A stretch of 64,000 nt of DNA. Origin: JAGOEY01 sp017997515. GTDB lineage: Bacteria; Pseudomonadota; Gammaproteobacteria; Burkholderiales; Burkholderiaceae_C. Every line of letters begins with the position of its first letter. Position 1 is the stretch's first letter. The stretch lies in contig CP111109.1 in assembly GCA_026314275.1 (NCBI GenBank), positions 3,410,001 to 3,474,000 of the forward strand, given 5' to 3'. The notes below the pieces were generated by a model. The model saw only the letters and a program-made list of their open reading frames with translations, searched no databases and was not told where the DNA came from. Below are positions 31,676 to 39,819 of the stretch, piece by piece. Position numbers and translations under genes: made by a program.

Positions 31676-32482
31676 AGCATTAACTCCACCCCCGCAGAGC
31701 AGGGTGTACGCCTGGACATCCAGGCCGTAGACAAGTCTTACGGCGCCCGCAAGGTGCTGCGCAACACACGGCTGACCATCGAGCCGGGCCAGTTTGTGGC
31801 CATCGTGGGCCGCAGCGGCTGCGGCAAGAGCACCTTGCTGCGCTTGGTGGCCGGGCTGGAGTCCGTGACACGTGGCAGCATCACACTGGGCAGCCAGGCC
31901 GTGTCAGGCCTGCGTGACGACACCCGCATCATGTTCCAGGAGTCGCGCCTGCTGCCCTGGCGTCGGGTGATCGACAACGTCACGCTGGGTCTGCCGCCCG
32001 AGCGCCGCGCCGATGCGGTGCGGGTGCTGGAGCAAGTCGGCCTGGGTGACCGCCTGAACGACTGGCCCGCCAAACTGTCCGGTGGCCAACGCCAGCGTGT
32101 GGCCTTGGCACGTGCGCTGGTGCACCAGCCGCGCCTGTTATTGCTGGACGAACCGCTGGGCGCGCTGGACGCACTGACCCGCATCGAGATGCACCGCCTG
32201 ATCGAAGGCCTGTGGCGCACCAACGGTTTCACCGCGCTGCTGGTCACCCACGACGTGCAGGAAGCCGTGGCCTTGGCCGACCGCGTGATCCTGATCGAGG
32301 AGGGGCGTATTGCGTTGGACGAAACCATCCACCTGCCCCGCCCGCGTGTGCATGGTGATGCCGGGTTTGCCGAGATCGAAAAACGCATCCTTGACCGTGT
32401 GCTGCGCCAGCCCGAGAAGGAGCCCGCCATTGACCCGAACTGGCCCGGCCCCGCAGCCCATGGTTTGCGCTGGGCGATCTAG
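31673..32482 (+). CDS. ssuB: Sulfonate ABC transporter ATP-binding protein SsuB
   Basis: A 269-residue ATPase with Walker A VGRSGCGKSTLLR, signature LSGGQRQRVALARAL, Walker B LLLLDEPLGALD and the LVTHDVQEAVALADR H-loop. The start is TTG at 31673 with AGGAG six bases upstream; both lie inside a dispersed mini-repeat. The first ~15 residues are therefore unusual, with homology beginning at VRLDIQAVDKSYGARKVL. Confidence 0.93.
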   Translation: MSINSTPAEQGVRLDIQAVDKSYGARKVLRNTRLTIEPGQFVAIVGRSGCGKSTLLRLVAGLESVTRGSITLGSQAVSGLRDDTRIMFQESRLLPWRRVIDNVTLGLPPERRADAVRVLEQVGLGDRLNDWPAKLSGGQRQRVALARALVHQPRLLLLDEPLGALDALTRIEMHRLIEGLWRTNGFTALLVTHDVQEAVALADRVILIEEGRIALDETIHLPRPRVHGDAGFAEIEKRILDRVLRQPEKEPAIDPNWPGPAAHGLRWAI

Positions 32483-32507
32483 CCGATTTGACGATTTTTA
32501 AGAACAA

Positions 32508-32572
32508 AAAAGGCCACTAGCACCCATCAGACATGCGCGAGTAGCTATTTATTTTGTAGTAATTGGGTTTTC
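32508..32572 (-). repeat. Dispersed mini-repeat A, copy between ssuB and ssuF
   Basis: The minus strand reads TAAATAGCTACTCGCGCATG, then GGTGCTAGTGGCCTTTTTTG. It keeps the AGCT, GCGC loop and GGCC-T tract order. Confidence 0.7.
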
Positions 32573-32597
32573 TTTTCTTTTTTCAACAGGAGTTTTT

Positions 32598-32813
32598 ATG
32601 TCCATCCAAGCCATCAACGTACGCAACCAGTTCAAGGGCAAAGTCAAAGAAATCATCCGCGGTGACGTGGTCTCGGAAATCGATGTGGAGACACCCTGGG
32701 GCATCGTCACCTCGGTGATCACCACCCGTTCGGTGGACGACCTGAACCTGGTGGTGGGTTCGGACGTGGTGGCGCTGGTCAAGTCGACCGAAGTGTCGAT
32801 CGCCAAGCTGTAA
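32598..32813 (+). CDS. ssuF: Mop-type molybdopterin-binding protein SsuF
   Basis: A 71-residue single TOBE/Mop domain (INVRNQFKGKVKEIIRGDVV, LVVGSDVVALVKSTEVSIAK). Small Mop-like proteins at the end of ssu operons are named SsuF in Pseudomonas, where they support growth on sulfonates. A strong CAGGAG precedes the ATG. A mini-repeat separates it from ssuB, so co-transcription with the operon is likely but not certain. Confidence 0.88.
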   Translation: MSIQAINVRNQFKGKVKEIIRGDVVSEIDVETPWGIVTSVITTRSVDDLNLVVGSDVVALVKSTEVSIAKL

Positions 32814-32976
32814 GCACGGTTTTCAGGCAACTGCATAGCAGGTAAGGAGTTGCCAGCAGCGCCTTATCTTTTTATTTGTCTTTCTTAAAAACTTTTTATT
32901 CTTTTGGGTAATTAAGGAAAACCCTTAGCATCACGGCTTTTCTCAAAACCGGGGGCGCAAGGTATTTGCGCGTTGC

Positions 32977-34056
32977 ATGATCGAACTCAGAGGCATTGTC
33001 CAGACCTACAAAGGACAAAACGGCCCCGTCGACGCCTTGCGCGGCATCGACCTTCATATTCCACCAGGCGAAGTCTTCGGCATCATTGGGCGCAGCGGCG
33101 CGGGCAAAAGCTCGCTGGTGCGTGTCATCAACCTGCTGAACCGGCCTTCTTCGGGCAGCGTACACGTCGGTGGCCGCGAGTTGACGGCGCTGAACGAGGC
33201 CGACCTGCGCACCGCGCGGCGCGACATCGGCATGATCTTCCAGCACTTCAACCTGCTGTCGTCGCGCACCGTGTACGACAACGTGGCGCTGCCGCTGGAA
33301 CTGGCAGGCATGTCGAAGGAAGAGATTCGCATGCGGGTCGAGCCGCTGCTGGAACTGGTGGGGCTGACTGCGCTGCGCGACCGTTACCCGGCGCAGGTGA
33401 GTGGGGGGCAAAAGCAGCGTATTGGTATCGCCCGTGCGCTGGCCAACCGCCCCAAGGTGCTGTTGTCGGACGAGGCCACATCGGCCCTCGACCCTGAAAC
33501 CACCCGCGCCATCCTGGCGCTGCTGAAGAAGATCAACAGCGAACTGGGTCTGACCATCGTGCTGATCACGCACCAGATGCAGGTGATCAAAGAAATCGCC
33601 GACCGCGTGGCGGTGATTGAAGGCGGGCGTATTGTGGAGCAGGGCGGTGTGCTGGAAGTCTTCACCCGTCCGCAGCAGGCCATTACCCGCAGCCTGATCG
33701 ACGAGATCGTGCCGCAAGAGCTGCCCGCAAGTGTGCTCGACCATGTGCGCCACTTGACGGCACAACTCACCGGCACCCGCAGCGGCCAGCTTCTGCGCCT
33801 GTCGTACGCCGGGGACAACGCCTACCAGCCCATCCTGTCGCAGCTGATCCGCGACTTTGACCTGGACCTGAGCATCCTGCACGGCCAGATCGACGAGATC
33901 CAGGGCCAGACCTTTGGCTCACTCGCCGTGTTTGCCAGCGGTGACGCGCAGAAGGTGGGCGGTGCGGTGGCGCAGTTGCGTGCCAACGGCGTATTTGTTG
34001 AAGAAGTCCAGGGCACCGCAGACGTGTCCACATCCACCACCTTGCAGGGAGCCTGA
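32977..34056 (+). CDS. metN: Methionine-type ABC transporter ATP-binding protein MetN
   Basis: A 359-residue ATPase with Walker A IGRSGAGKSSLVRVINLLNR, signature VSGGQKQRIGIARAL, Walker B VLLSDEATSALDPETT and a C-terminal ~100-residue NIL regulatory domain (LSYAGDNAYQPILSQLIRDF). This domain layout is that of MetN. It lies 4 bp before metI. No metQ binding-protein gene is adjacent, so the transported ligand is uncertain; methionine is the default. Confidence 0.9.
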   Translation: MIELRGIVQTYKGQNGPVDALRGIDLHIPPGEVFGIIGRSGAGKSSLVRVINLLNRPSSGSVHVGGRELTALNEADLRTARRDIGMIFQHFNLLSSRTVYDNVALPLELAGMSKEEIRMRVEPLLELVGLTALRDRYPAQVSGGQKQRIGIARALANRPKVLLSDEATSALDPETTRAILALLKKINSELGLTIVLITHQMQVIKEIADRVAVIEGGRIVEQGGVLEVFTRPQQAITRSLIDEIVPQELPASVLDHVRHLTAQLTGTRSGQLLRLSYAGDNAYQPILSQLIRDFDLDLSILHGQIDEIQGQTFGSLAVFASGDAQKVGGAVAQLRANGVFVEEVQGTADVSTSTTLQGA

Positions 34057-34060
34057 CACC

Positions 34061-34726
34061 ATGTTCGAGAATTTTTCCCAGGCCATGCTGGAGTTGTTTG
34101 CCGTGTCTCTGTGGGAGACCGTGATCATGGTCGGTATTTCGGGTCTGCTGGGCGCGCTGGTGGGCATACCGCTCGGTGTGTTCCTGCGGCTCACAGACCG
34201 TGGCGGTGTGCTGGAGAACCCGTTGGTCAACAAAACCGTGGGCTGGGTGGTGAACGCTGTGCGTTCCACCCCTTTCATCATCCTGCTGGTGGCCATCATC
34301 CCGGTCACACGCTTTTTTACCGGCTCGTCCATCGGCACAGCTGCCGCCGTGGTGCCGCTGACCATCGCCGCTGCACCTTTTGTGGCGCGGCTGGTCGAAG
34401 CCTCGCTGCGTGAGGTGGACAACGGCCTGGTCGAAGCCGCCCAGGCCATGGGTGCCACCACCAGCCAGATCGTGTGGAAGGTGCTGTTGCCCGAGGCGCT
34501 GCCCGGCATCATCGCGGGCCTGACCATCACCTTCGTCAGCCTGACCGGTTATTCGGCCATGGCCGGTGCGATTGGCGGCGGTGGGCTGGGGGATTTGGGC
34601 ATCCGTTACGGTTACCAGCGCTTCCTGCCCGACGTGATGCTGGCCGTGGTGATCGTGCTGATTTTCTTTGTGCAGGCGGTGCAGAGTCTGGGCGACTGGG
34701 CGGTCCGCCGTATGAGCAGAAAATAG
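34061..34726 (+). CDS. metI: Methionine-type ABC transporter permease MetI
   Basis: A 221-residue permease with five hydrophobic segments and the coupling loop VEAAQAMGATTSQIVWKVLL typical of MetI. The start at 34061 follows metN closely, with GGGAGCC upstream. It ends 200 bases before the next gene, with repeat B in between. Confidence 0.92.
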   Translation: MFENFSQAMLELFAVSLWETVIMVGISGLLGALVGIPLGVFLRLTDRGGVLENPLVNKTVGWVVNAVRSTPFIILLVAIIPVTRFFTGSSIGTAAAVVPLTIAAAPFVARLVEASLREVDNGLVEAAQAMGATTSQIVWKVLLPEALPGIIAGLTITFVSLTGYSAMAGAIGGGGLGDLGIRYGYQRFLPDVMLAVVIVLIFFVQAVQSLGDWAVRRMSRK

Positions 34727-34729
34727 GCA

Positions 34730-34862
34730 CACCCCCAGGCTTCGCGGACTTCGTTCCGCTACTCCTTCCCCCTTGCAGGGGGCCATACCAGCAGCCCGGC
34801 AAAGCCGGTTCTGCGGTATGTGCTGGAAGGGTGCTCGGCGCGTTGCGCCTTGCACTGCGGTG
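34730..34862 (+). repeat. Dispersed repeat B, copy 3
   Basis: It begins CACACCCCCAGGCTTCGCGG and contains CCCCCTTGCAGGGGGCC and ATACCAGCAGCCCGGCAAAG. It lies directly after the metI stop. Confidence 0.85.
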
Positions 34863-34930
34863 ACAAAGGGCGGTTGTGTTTTCGTGGACACTGGGGGCAT
34901 AAATAAACCCCGATAACCCGGAGACACCGC

Positions 34931-36034
34931 ATGACCTCACCTTTGCCGCTACAAACCCTCGACCCTGTCTTGTTTGCCCGAGCGCAGGCGCTGCTGGACG
35001 AAGAATGGTTGGCCCACGACCCTGACCTGGCACCGGTGGTGCCTATGGTGCTGGCGCGTCATGTGGGGCAGGACTGGCACAAGGCGGGCACGTTCCGCCA
35101 CCATCTGGTGGGGGTGGCACGGTCACTTGCGCTGTGGCAGCAACCCAAGGACATCCGTTTGCTGGGCCTGTTGCACAGTGTGTACGGCAATGCGTTTGTG
35201 GACCTGGTCAAGTTCGACCCGGCGAGTGAGCGGGCCCGTGTGCGGGCGCTGGCGGGTGAGTCGGCCGAACATCTGGTGTACCTGTTCTGCACCATGTCGC
35301 GCACCCAGTTTGTGCAGCGTGTGCTGGCGGGGCAGCTGGAGACCGATGGCAGCCTGGTGCTCGACAAGGACGGCCAGCAGCAGGTGCTCACGCCTTATGA
35401 GGTGGCCGCATTTGTGGTGGTGAGTATGGCCGACACCATCGAGCAGTGGTTCAGCTGGCAGGACGACATCTATTCACGCTTCCCCCATGTGCAGCACCGC
35501 CCGCAAACCGTGCACTGGGCCGCGTCGTTGTGGCCTGGCCCCATGCGCCCGTCGGGCCGTATGGTGTCACAGATTGCGGGGCTGGCAAAAGCGCTGCAAC
35601 ACCCGGCGCTGCAGGAACTGCGCGGCGCGGTGCCCACACCCCCGGTGTTTGCCCATTGCACCCAGCCACTCACCGCCGCTGACGAGGCTGCGGCCACGTC
35701 CTTGTACTGGTCGGTGATCCAGCAAGATCAGCCGTTGGTGGATCTGGACGTGGCCACCGGCGTGCTCGAAGCCGCTGTGCGCCACAACCCGTGGGTGGGT
35801 GAGCCACAAATGGTGCTGGCCCAGCTCTACCTGTCTGCTGGCCGCAAAGCCGACGCCCAGGCCGCCGCAGAAAGTGCGCTGCAGCTGTTCAGCGCCTGGG
35901 GCAATTCGTGGGACAAACGCGTGGCCTGGGACGCGTGGATTGCCTGGACCCGCATCCTGCTGCAGGGCGCTCAAACCGACCGTTGGCCTGAGCGGCTGGA
36001 CAAACTCAACAACGTGGCTTTGGTACAGGCGTAA
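34931..36034 (+). CDS. DUF6817-like protein with C-terminal TPR-like region
   Basis: A 367-residue soluble protein of unknown function. The N-terminal half resembles DUF6817, an HD-like fold: TFRHHLVGVARSLALWQQP, LGLLHSVYGNAF and FVVVSMADTIEQWFSWQDD carry histidines and acidic residues in HD-like spacing. The C-terminal part (LEAAVRHNPWVGEPQMVLAQ and ALQLFSAWGNSWDKRVAWDA) looks like helical repeats. No signal peptide. No functional link to its neighbours is visible. Confidence 0.6.
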   Translation: MTSPLPLQTLDPVLFARAQALLDEEWLAHDPDLAPVVPMVLARHVGQDWHKAGTFRHHLVGVARSLALWQQPKDIRLLGLLHSVYGNAFVDLVKFDPASERARVRALAGESAEHLVYLFCTMSRTQFVQRVLAGQLETDGSLVLDKDGQQQVLTPYEVAAFVVVSMADTIEQWFSWQDDIYSRFPHVQHRPQTVHWAASLWPGPMRPSGRMVSQIAGLAKALQHPALQELRGAVPTPPVFAHCTQPLTAADEAAATSLYWSVIQQDQPLVDLDVATGVLEAAVRHNPWVGEPQMVLAQLYLSAGRKADAQAAAESALQLFSAWGNSWDKRVAWDAWIAWTRILLQGAQTDRWPERLDKLNNVALVQA

Positions 36035-36158
36035 AGGCCGTGCTGCTGCTGTTGCAGCGGCCCGTCCCGTCCCCCAGGTGACGCTCTCCGGGCTAGTCCC
36101 GATAAGAAAACAGGGCCGCACGCGCGAGACTCCGGGGCTACCTTAGGAGTTGTCTTCC

Positions 36159-37850
36159 ATGCGCCCGCACTACAAATTCTGGCCTAAACGCCTGCCCCAT
36201 GCGATCACACCCCCGGCCACGCCGTTGTGGGACAACCTGGCGGTGAATGCGCGGCGGTATCCGGACAAGGCGGCGCTGGTGTTTATGGGTACGGTGTTCA
36301 CCTATGCCGAGGTGATGCACACCGTGGAGCAACTGGCTGCCAAGCTCCATGCGCTGGGCGTGCGCAAGGGCGACCGCGTGGTGCTGAGTATGCAGAACTG
36401 CCCCCAGCTGGTGATGGCACATTTCGCCATCCTGCGGGCCAATGCGGTGGTGGTGCCGGTGAACCCGATGAACCGGGCCGAGGAGCTGAAGCACTACATC
36501 ACCGACCCCGATGCGCGTGTGGCCATCACCACCGCCGACCTGGCGGCCGAGCTGGCCAAGGCCAGTAATGCCTTGCCCGTGGCGGAGCGGCTGCAGCACC
36601 TGGTCGTGACGCATTTCAGTGATGGTTTTGATGCTGGTGCGGCAGATGCCGATGCCATTCCCGAAGCCTGGCAGGCCTGGCTGCTGGCCCGGCATGACCT
36701 GCCCACACTCGACGGCGGGCAGGTACACCCCTGGAGCGATGCCATCACCGGGCAGGGCGCGGCCCCGGCCTGCGAGGTGTCGGGCAGCGACATGGCCTTG
36801 CTGCCGTACACCAGCGGCACCACCGGCCTGCCCAAGGGCTGTGTGCACATCCATTCCAGCATCATGCACAACGCGGTGGCGGGCAGTTTGTGGGGTACGG
36901 CCACCCCCGAAAGTGTGGTGCTGTGTGTGGTGCCGATGTTCCACATCACCGGCATGGTGAGTGTGATGCACACCGCCATCTACACCGGGGGCACGCTGGT
37001 CATCATGCCGCGCTGGGACCGCGACCTGGCCGGGCGGCTGATCTCGCGTTACAAGGTCAGCAACTGGACCAATATTCCGACCATGGTGATTGACCTGCTG
37101 GCCAGCCCGCGTTTTGCCGAATACGACCTGTCCAGCCTGGTCTACATGGGCGGCGGTGGTGCCGCCATGCCGCAGGCCGTAGCCCAGCGCCTGTTGGACA
37201 ACTATGGCCTGCGGTATGTCGAGGGGTATGGCCTGACCGAAACCGCCGCACCGTCCCACAGCAACCCGGTGGACGACCCCAAACAACAATGCTTGGGCAT
37301 TCCGTTCATGAGCACCGATGCCCGTGTGATCGACCCCGACACGCTGCAGGAAATGCCGGTGGGTGAGCAGGGCGAAATCATCATGCACGGGCCGGAGGTG
37401 TTCCAGGGTTACTGGAAACGCCCCGACGCCACGGCACAGGCATTCATCGAATTCGAGGGCAAGAAGTTCTTCCGCTCGGGTGACCTGGGGCGGATGGACG
37501 AAGACGGGTATTTCTTCCTGACCGACCGGCTCAAACGCATGATCAACGCGTCGGGCTTCAAGGTCTGGCCGGCCGAGGTCGAGGCGCTGATGTTCCGCCA
37601 TCCAGCCATCCAGGAGGCCTGCATCATCTCCACCCAGGACGCGTACCGGGGCGAGTCAGTCAAGGCGGTGGTGGTTTTGCGTGCCACCCACAAAGACACC
37701 ACAGAGCAGCAGATGATCGACTGGTGCCGCGAGAACATGGCCGTCTACAAAGTGCCACGCACCGTGCAGTTTGTGGATGTGTTGCCCAAGAGTGGCACCG
37801 GCAAGGTGATGTGGCGTGCGCTGCAGGAGGCAGAAGCCAAGGCGGTATAA
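36159..37850 (+). CDS. AMP-dependent long-chain fatty-acid--CoA ligase
   Basis: A 563-residue ANL-superfamily enzyme. The P-loop YTSGTTGLPKGCVH is near residues 215-228, followed by YVEGYGLTETAAPSHSNP (A5), FFRSGDLGRMDEDGYFFLTD (A7/A8) and the C-terminal lysine region SGTGKVMWRALQ. It probably activates fatty or aromatic acids as CoA thioesters; the exact substrate cannot be read from sequence. ATG 36159 is chosen because AGGAG lies nine bases upstream; TTG 36150 abuts the SD. Confidence 0.88.
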   Translation: MRPHYKFWPKRLPHAITPPATPLWDNLAVNARRYPDKAALVFMGTVFTYAEVMHTVEQLAAKLHALGVRKGDRVVLSMQNCPQLVMAHFAILRANAVVVPVNPMNRAEELKHYITDPDARVAITTADLAAELAKASNALPVAERLQHLVVTHFSDGFDAGAADADAIPEAWQAWLLARHDLPTLDGGQVHPWSDAITGQGAAPACEVSGSDMALLPYTSGTTGLPKGCVHIHSSIMHNAVAGSLWGTATPESVVLCVVPMFHITGMVSVMHTAIYTGGTLVIMPRWDRDLAGRLISRYKVSNWTNIPTMVIDLLASPRFAEYDLSSLVYMGGGGAAMPQAVAQRLLDNYGLRYVEGYGLTETAAPSHSNPVDDPKQQCLGIPFMSTDARVIDPDTLQEMPVGEQGEIIMHGPEVFQGYWKRPDATAQAFIEFEGKKFFRSGDLGRMDEDGYFFLTDRLKRMINASGFKVWPAEVEALMFRHPAIQEACIISTQDAYRGESVKAVVVLRATHKDTTEQQMIDWCRENMAVYKVPRTVQFVDVLPKSGTGKVMWRALQEAEAKAV

Positions 37851-37863
37851 CCCCCTGAATTCA

Positions 37864-37932
37864 TTGCAAAAAATGGCCCTAGCGCCCGTCTTGTATGCGC
37901 ATTAAGCTATTAATTTGATAGTTTTTTAAGCG
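37864..37932 (-). repeat. Dispersed mini-repeat A, intergenic copy
   Basis: The minus strand reads ATCAAATTAATAGCTTAATG, CGCATACAAGACGGGCGCTA, GGGCCATTTTTTG. It is well preserved and lies between converging genes. Confidence 0.8.
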
Positions 37933-37973
37933 CTGCAGCACGAGGCTTCATCCACTGCCACCACTGCAGGTGC

Positions 37974-38558
37974 TTAACGCGGCGAAACCTTGATGCCGTC
38001 GTCCAGCACGGTGATGGCACCGGGCTCGAAGGTCTTGCCAAAGCGGCGCAGGTCTTCGGGTTTGAAGGTGTAGAGCGCGTAGTCGCGCAGCAGCTCTTGC
38101 ACCACCATGGCGCCGATGTTTTGCAGCTGCTGGGCGTTCGGGCCGTGCAGGCCTTGCAACTCAACCCGGTCGGCGGTGGGCTGGTGGAGCCTAATGGCGT
38201 TGGTGGAGGGGTCAAACTTGAGGCCGCTGGACAGGGCCAGCACACCTTGCACCTGGTGCGGCTTGGCAATCGGGTTGCTCATGTGCACATCGGCCGCCAG
38301 CGCCACCCGGTTGCTGGCCGCCACCAGCGTCAGCTGCGGGTTGCCCAGCCGCACCTCGAACAGCCCGCTGTAGCGCATCTGCAAAGGGAATTTTTTGTCG
38401 ATATGGGCCTGGATCTCCTGGCGCGTGAGGGTGTATTCACCGGTCCAGAAGTTGTAGCCCGCCGACGCGGCCAGTGGCAGCCCGAACAAGGCAGCGCCCA
38501 GCAGGTGCCTGCGGGCCAGTAAGCTTGAATGAAGAGGATGCAAGGTCGAAGATTCCAT
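37974..38558 (-). CDS. DUF1439 family exported protein
   Basis: A 194-residue protein with a signal sequence (ARRHLLGAALFGLPLAASA) followed by YTLTRQEIQAHIDKKFPLQM, LTLVAASNRVALAADVHMSN and YTFKPEDLRRFGKTFEPGAI. This is the DUF1439 pattern of periplasmic, probably lipid-binding BPI-like domains. No lipobox cysteine is visible. ATG 38558 is chosen because it gives the signal peptide; the longer open frame upstream lacks family sequence. Confidence 0.72.
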   Translation of the reverse strand: MESSTLHPLHSSLLARRHLLGAALFGLPLAASAGYNFWTGEYTLTRQEIQAHIDKKFPLQMRYSGLFEVRLGNPQLTLVAASNRVALAADVHMSNPIAKPHQVQGVLALSSGLKFDPSTNAIRLHQPTADRVELQGLHGPNAQQLQNIGAMVVQELLRDYALYTFKPEDLRRFGKTFEPGAITVLDDGIKVSPR

Positions 38559-38723
38559 CCAAGTCCGACTTGCATTGTCTGCCGAGGTTCCCGGCTGGCC
38601 AGTTGTCAGTCGTGCAGCGACGACAGAAACTGCTTCAGCTCCGGTGCTCTTGATGAGCTGCACGGGGAAGCCGACGGTGGGCTGAATCGCAATTTTGATG
38701 GCCTGCGGTAAAAACAAAAACAA

Positions 38724-38751
38724 ACACAAAAAAACAGCGCCGAAGCGCTGT
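38724..38751 (-). terminator. Rho-independent terminator downstream of Bug gene
   Basis: Minus-strand stem ACAGCGC-TTCG-GCGCTGT (a TTCG tetraloop) followed by TTTTTTTG. It lies about 40 bases after the stop of the Bug gene. Confidence 0.92.
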
Positions 38752-38789
38752 AGTGGTGCGAGGGCCACACAGGAGGCCTGGGAGGCGCT

Positions 38790-39749
38790 TCAGTCCAGGC
38801 GCGCGCCCGAAGCCTTGACGGCCTTTTCCCAGCGGGGTGTTTCTGCCGCCAGGAACTTGCCAAAGTCGGCGCTGCCAAGGAAGGCCGGGTCGGCACCCTG
38901 CGACACCATGCGGCTGCGCACCTCGGGGTTGTTCATCACCTGTTTGAAGGCGTCACTCAAGGTTGCCACCACGTCGGGTGGTGTGCCGGCCGGTGCCAGG
39001 AAGCCGTAGAAACCCACCACTTCAAACCCTTTGAGTCCTGACTCGATGGCCGTCGGGATGTCGGGCAGTGCGGGGTTGCGTTCGCGGCTGGTGACGGCCA
39101 GGGCGCGCACCTTGCCTTGTTTGTGGTAACTGGCCGCCTGCGGAATCGACTCGGCCATGAACTGCACCTGCCCGCCCATCAGGTCCACAAACGCGGGGGC
39201 GCTGCCGCGGTAGGGGATGTGCACCATAAACAGCCCGGTGGCGTTCTTGAACATCTCGGGCACCAGGTGCGAGATGCCGCCGTTGCCAGCCGATCCATAG
39301 TTGACCTTGCCCGGGTTTTTGGTGGCGTAGTCACGGAATTCCTTCAACGTCTTGGCGGGCACGTTGTTGTTCACCAGCAGCGCCAGCGGCTGCTGCGCAG
39401 TGCGTGCGATGGGCACAAAGTCTTTTAACGTGTTGTAGGGCAGCTTGCTGTACAGCGCACCGTTGATCACCATGACCCCGGTGTTGGCCAGCATGATGGT
39501 GTAGCCATCCGCCGGGCCACGCGCCACCGACTCGGCCCCCACCGAGCCGCCCGCGCCGGGTTTGTAGTCCACGATGAAGGGCTGGCCCAGCACGGCCTGC
39601 AGTTTGTCGGTCAGCAGCCGGGCATGCTGGTCCAGCGGGCCCCCAGCGGGGAAACCCATCACTATCTTGATGGGTTTTTCGGGGTAGGCGGCCGCCACGT
39701 GGGCGCTGGCAGCTATCAACAATGTAGCGAGGAGGGCAGGGGTACGCAT
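38790..39749 (-). CDS. Tripartite tricarboxylate transporter substrate-binding protein (Bug family), 1
   Basis: A 319-residue periplasmic protein. The signal peptide (LLATLLIAASAHVAAA) is followed by YPEKPIKIVMGFPAGGPLDQ, KPGAGGSVGAESVARGPADG, NYGSAGNGGISHLVPEMF and TTC-binding features up to PRWEKAVKASGARLD. Bug proteins bind small carboxylates; the ligand here is unknown and no tctAB permease genes are nearby, as is common in Burkholderiales. Its signal-peptide region overlaps a partial mini-repeat copy. It has a strong terminator. Confidence 0.9.
   Translation of the reverse strand: MRTPALLATLLIAASAHVAAAYPEKPIKIVMGFPAGGPLDQHARLLTDKLQAVLGQPFIVDYKPGAGGSVGAESVARGPADGYTIMLANTGVMVINGALYSKLPYNTLKDFVPIARTAQQPLALLVNNNVPAKTLKEFRDYATKNPGKVNYGSAGNGGISHLVPEMFKNATGLFMVHIPYRGSAPAFVDLMGGQVQFMAESIPQAASYHKQGKVRALAVTSRERNPALPDIPTAIESGLKGFEVVGFYGFLAPAGTPPDVVATLSDAFKQVMNNPEVRSRMVSQGADPAFLGSADFGKFLAAETPRWEKAVKASGARLD
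39696..39735 (-). repeat. Partial mini-repeat A in Bug signal peptide
   Basis: The minus strand reads GCTACATTGTTGATAGCTGC, CAGCGCCCACG. It matches only the 5' half of the family, so this is the weakest copy. Confidence 0.35.
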
Positions 39750-39819
39750 GCTGGAGTCTTGGGTGTGGAAAAGCGTGCATGGTATCCAGCGCACCGCACG
39801 CAGGAAGGTGTGACTTTCC

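Noticed and set aside
36150..36158. TTG at 36150 as start of the acyl-CoA ligase
   Set aside because: The AGGAG Shine-Dalgarno directly abuts it, whereas ATG 36159 has correct spacing.
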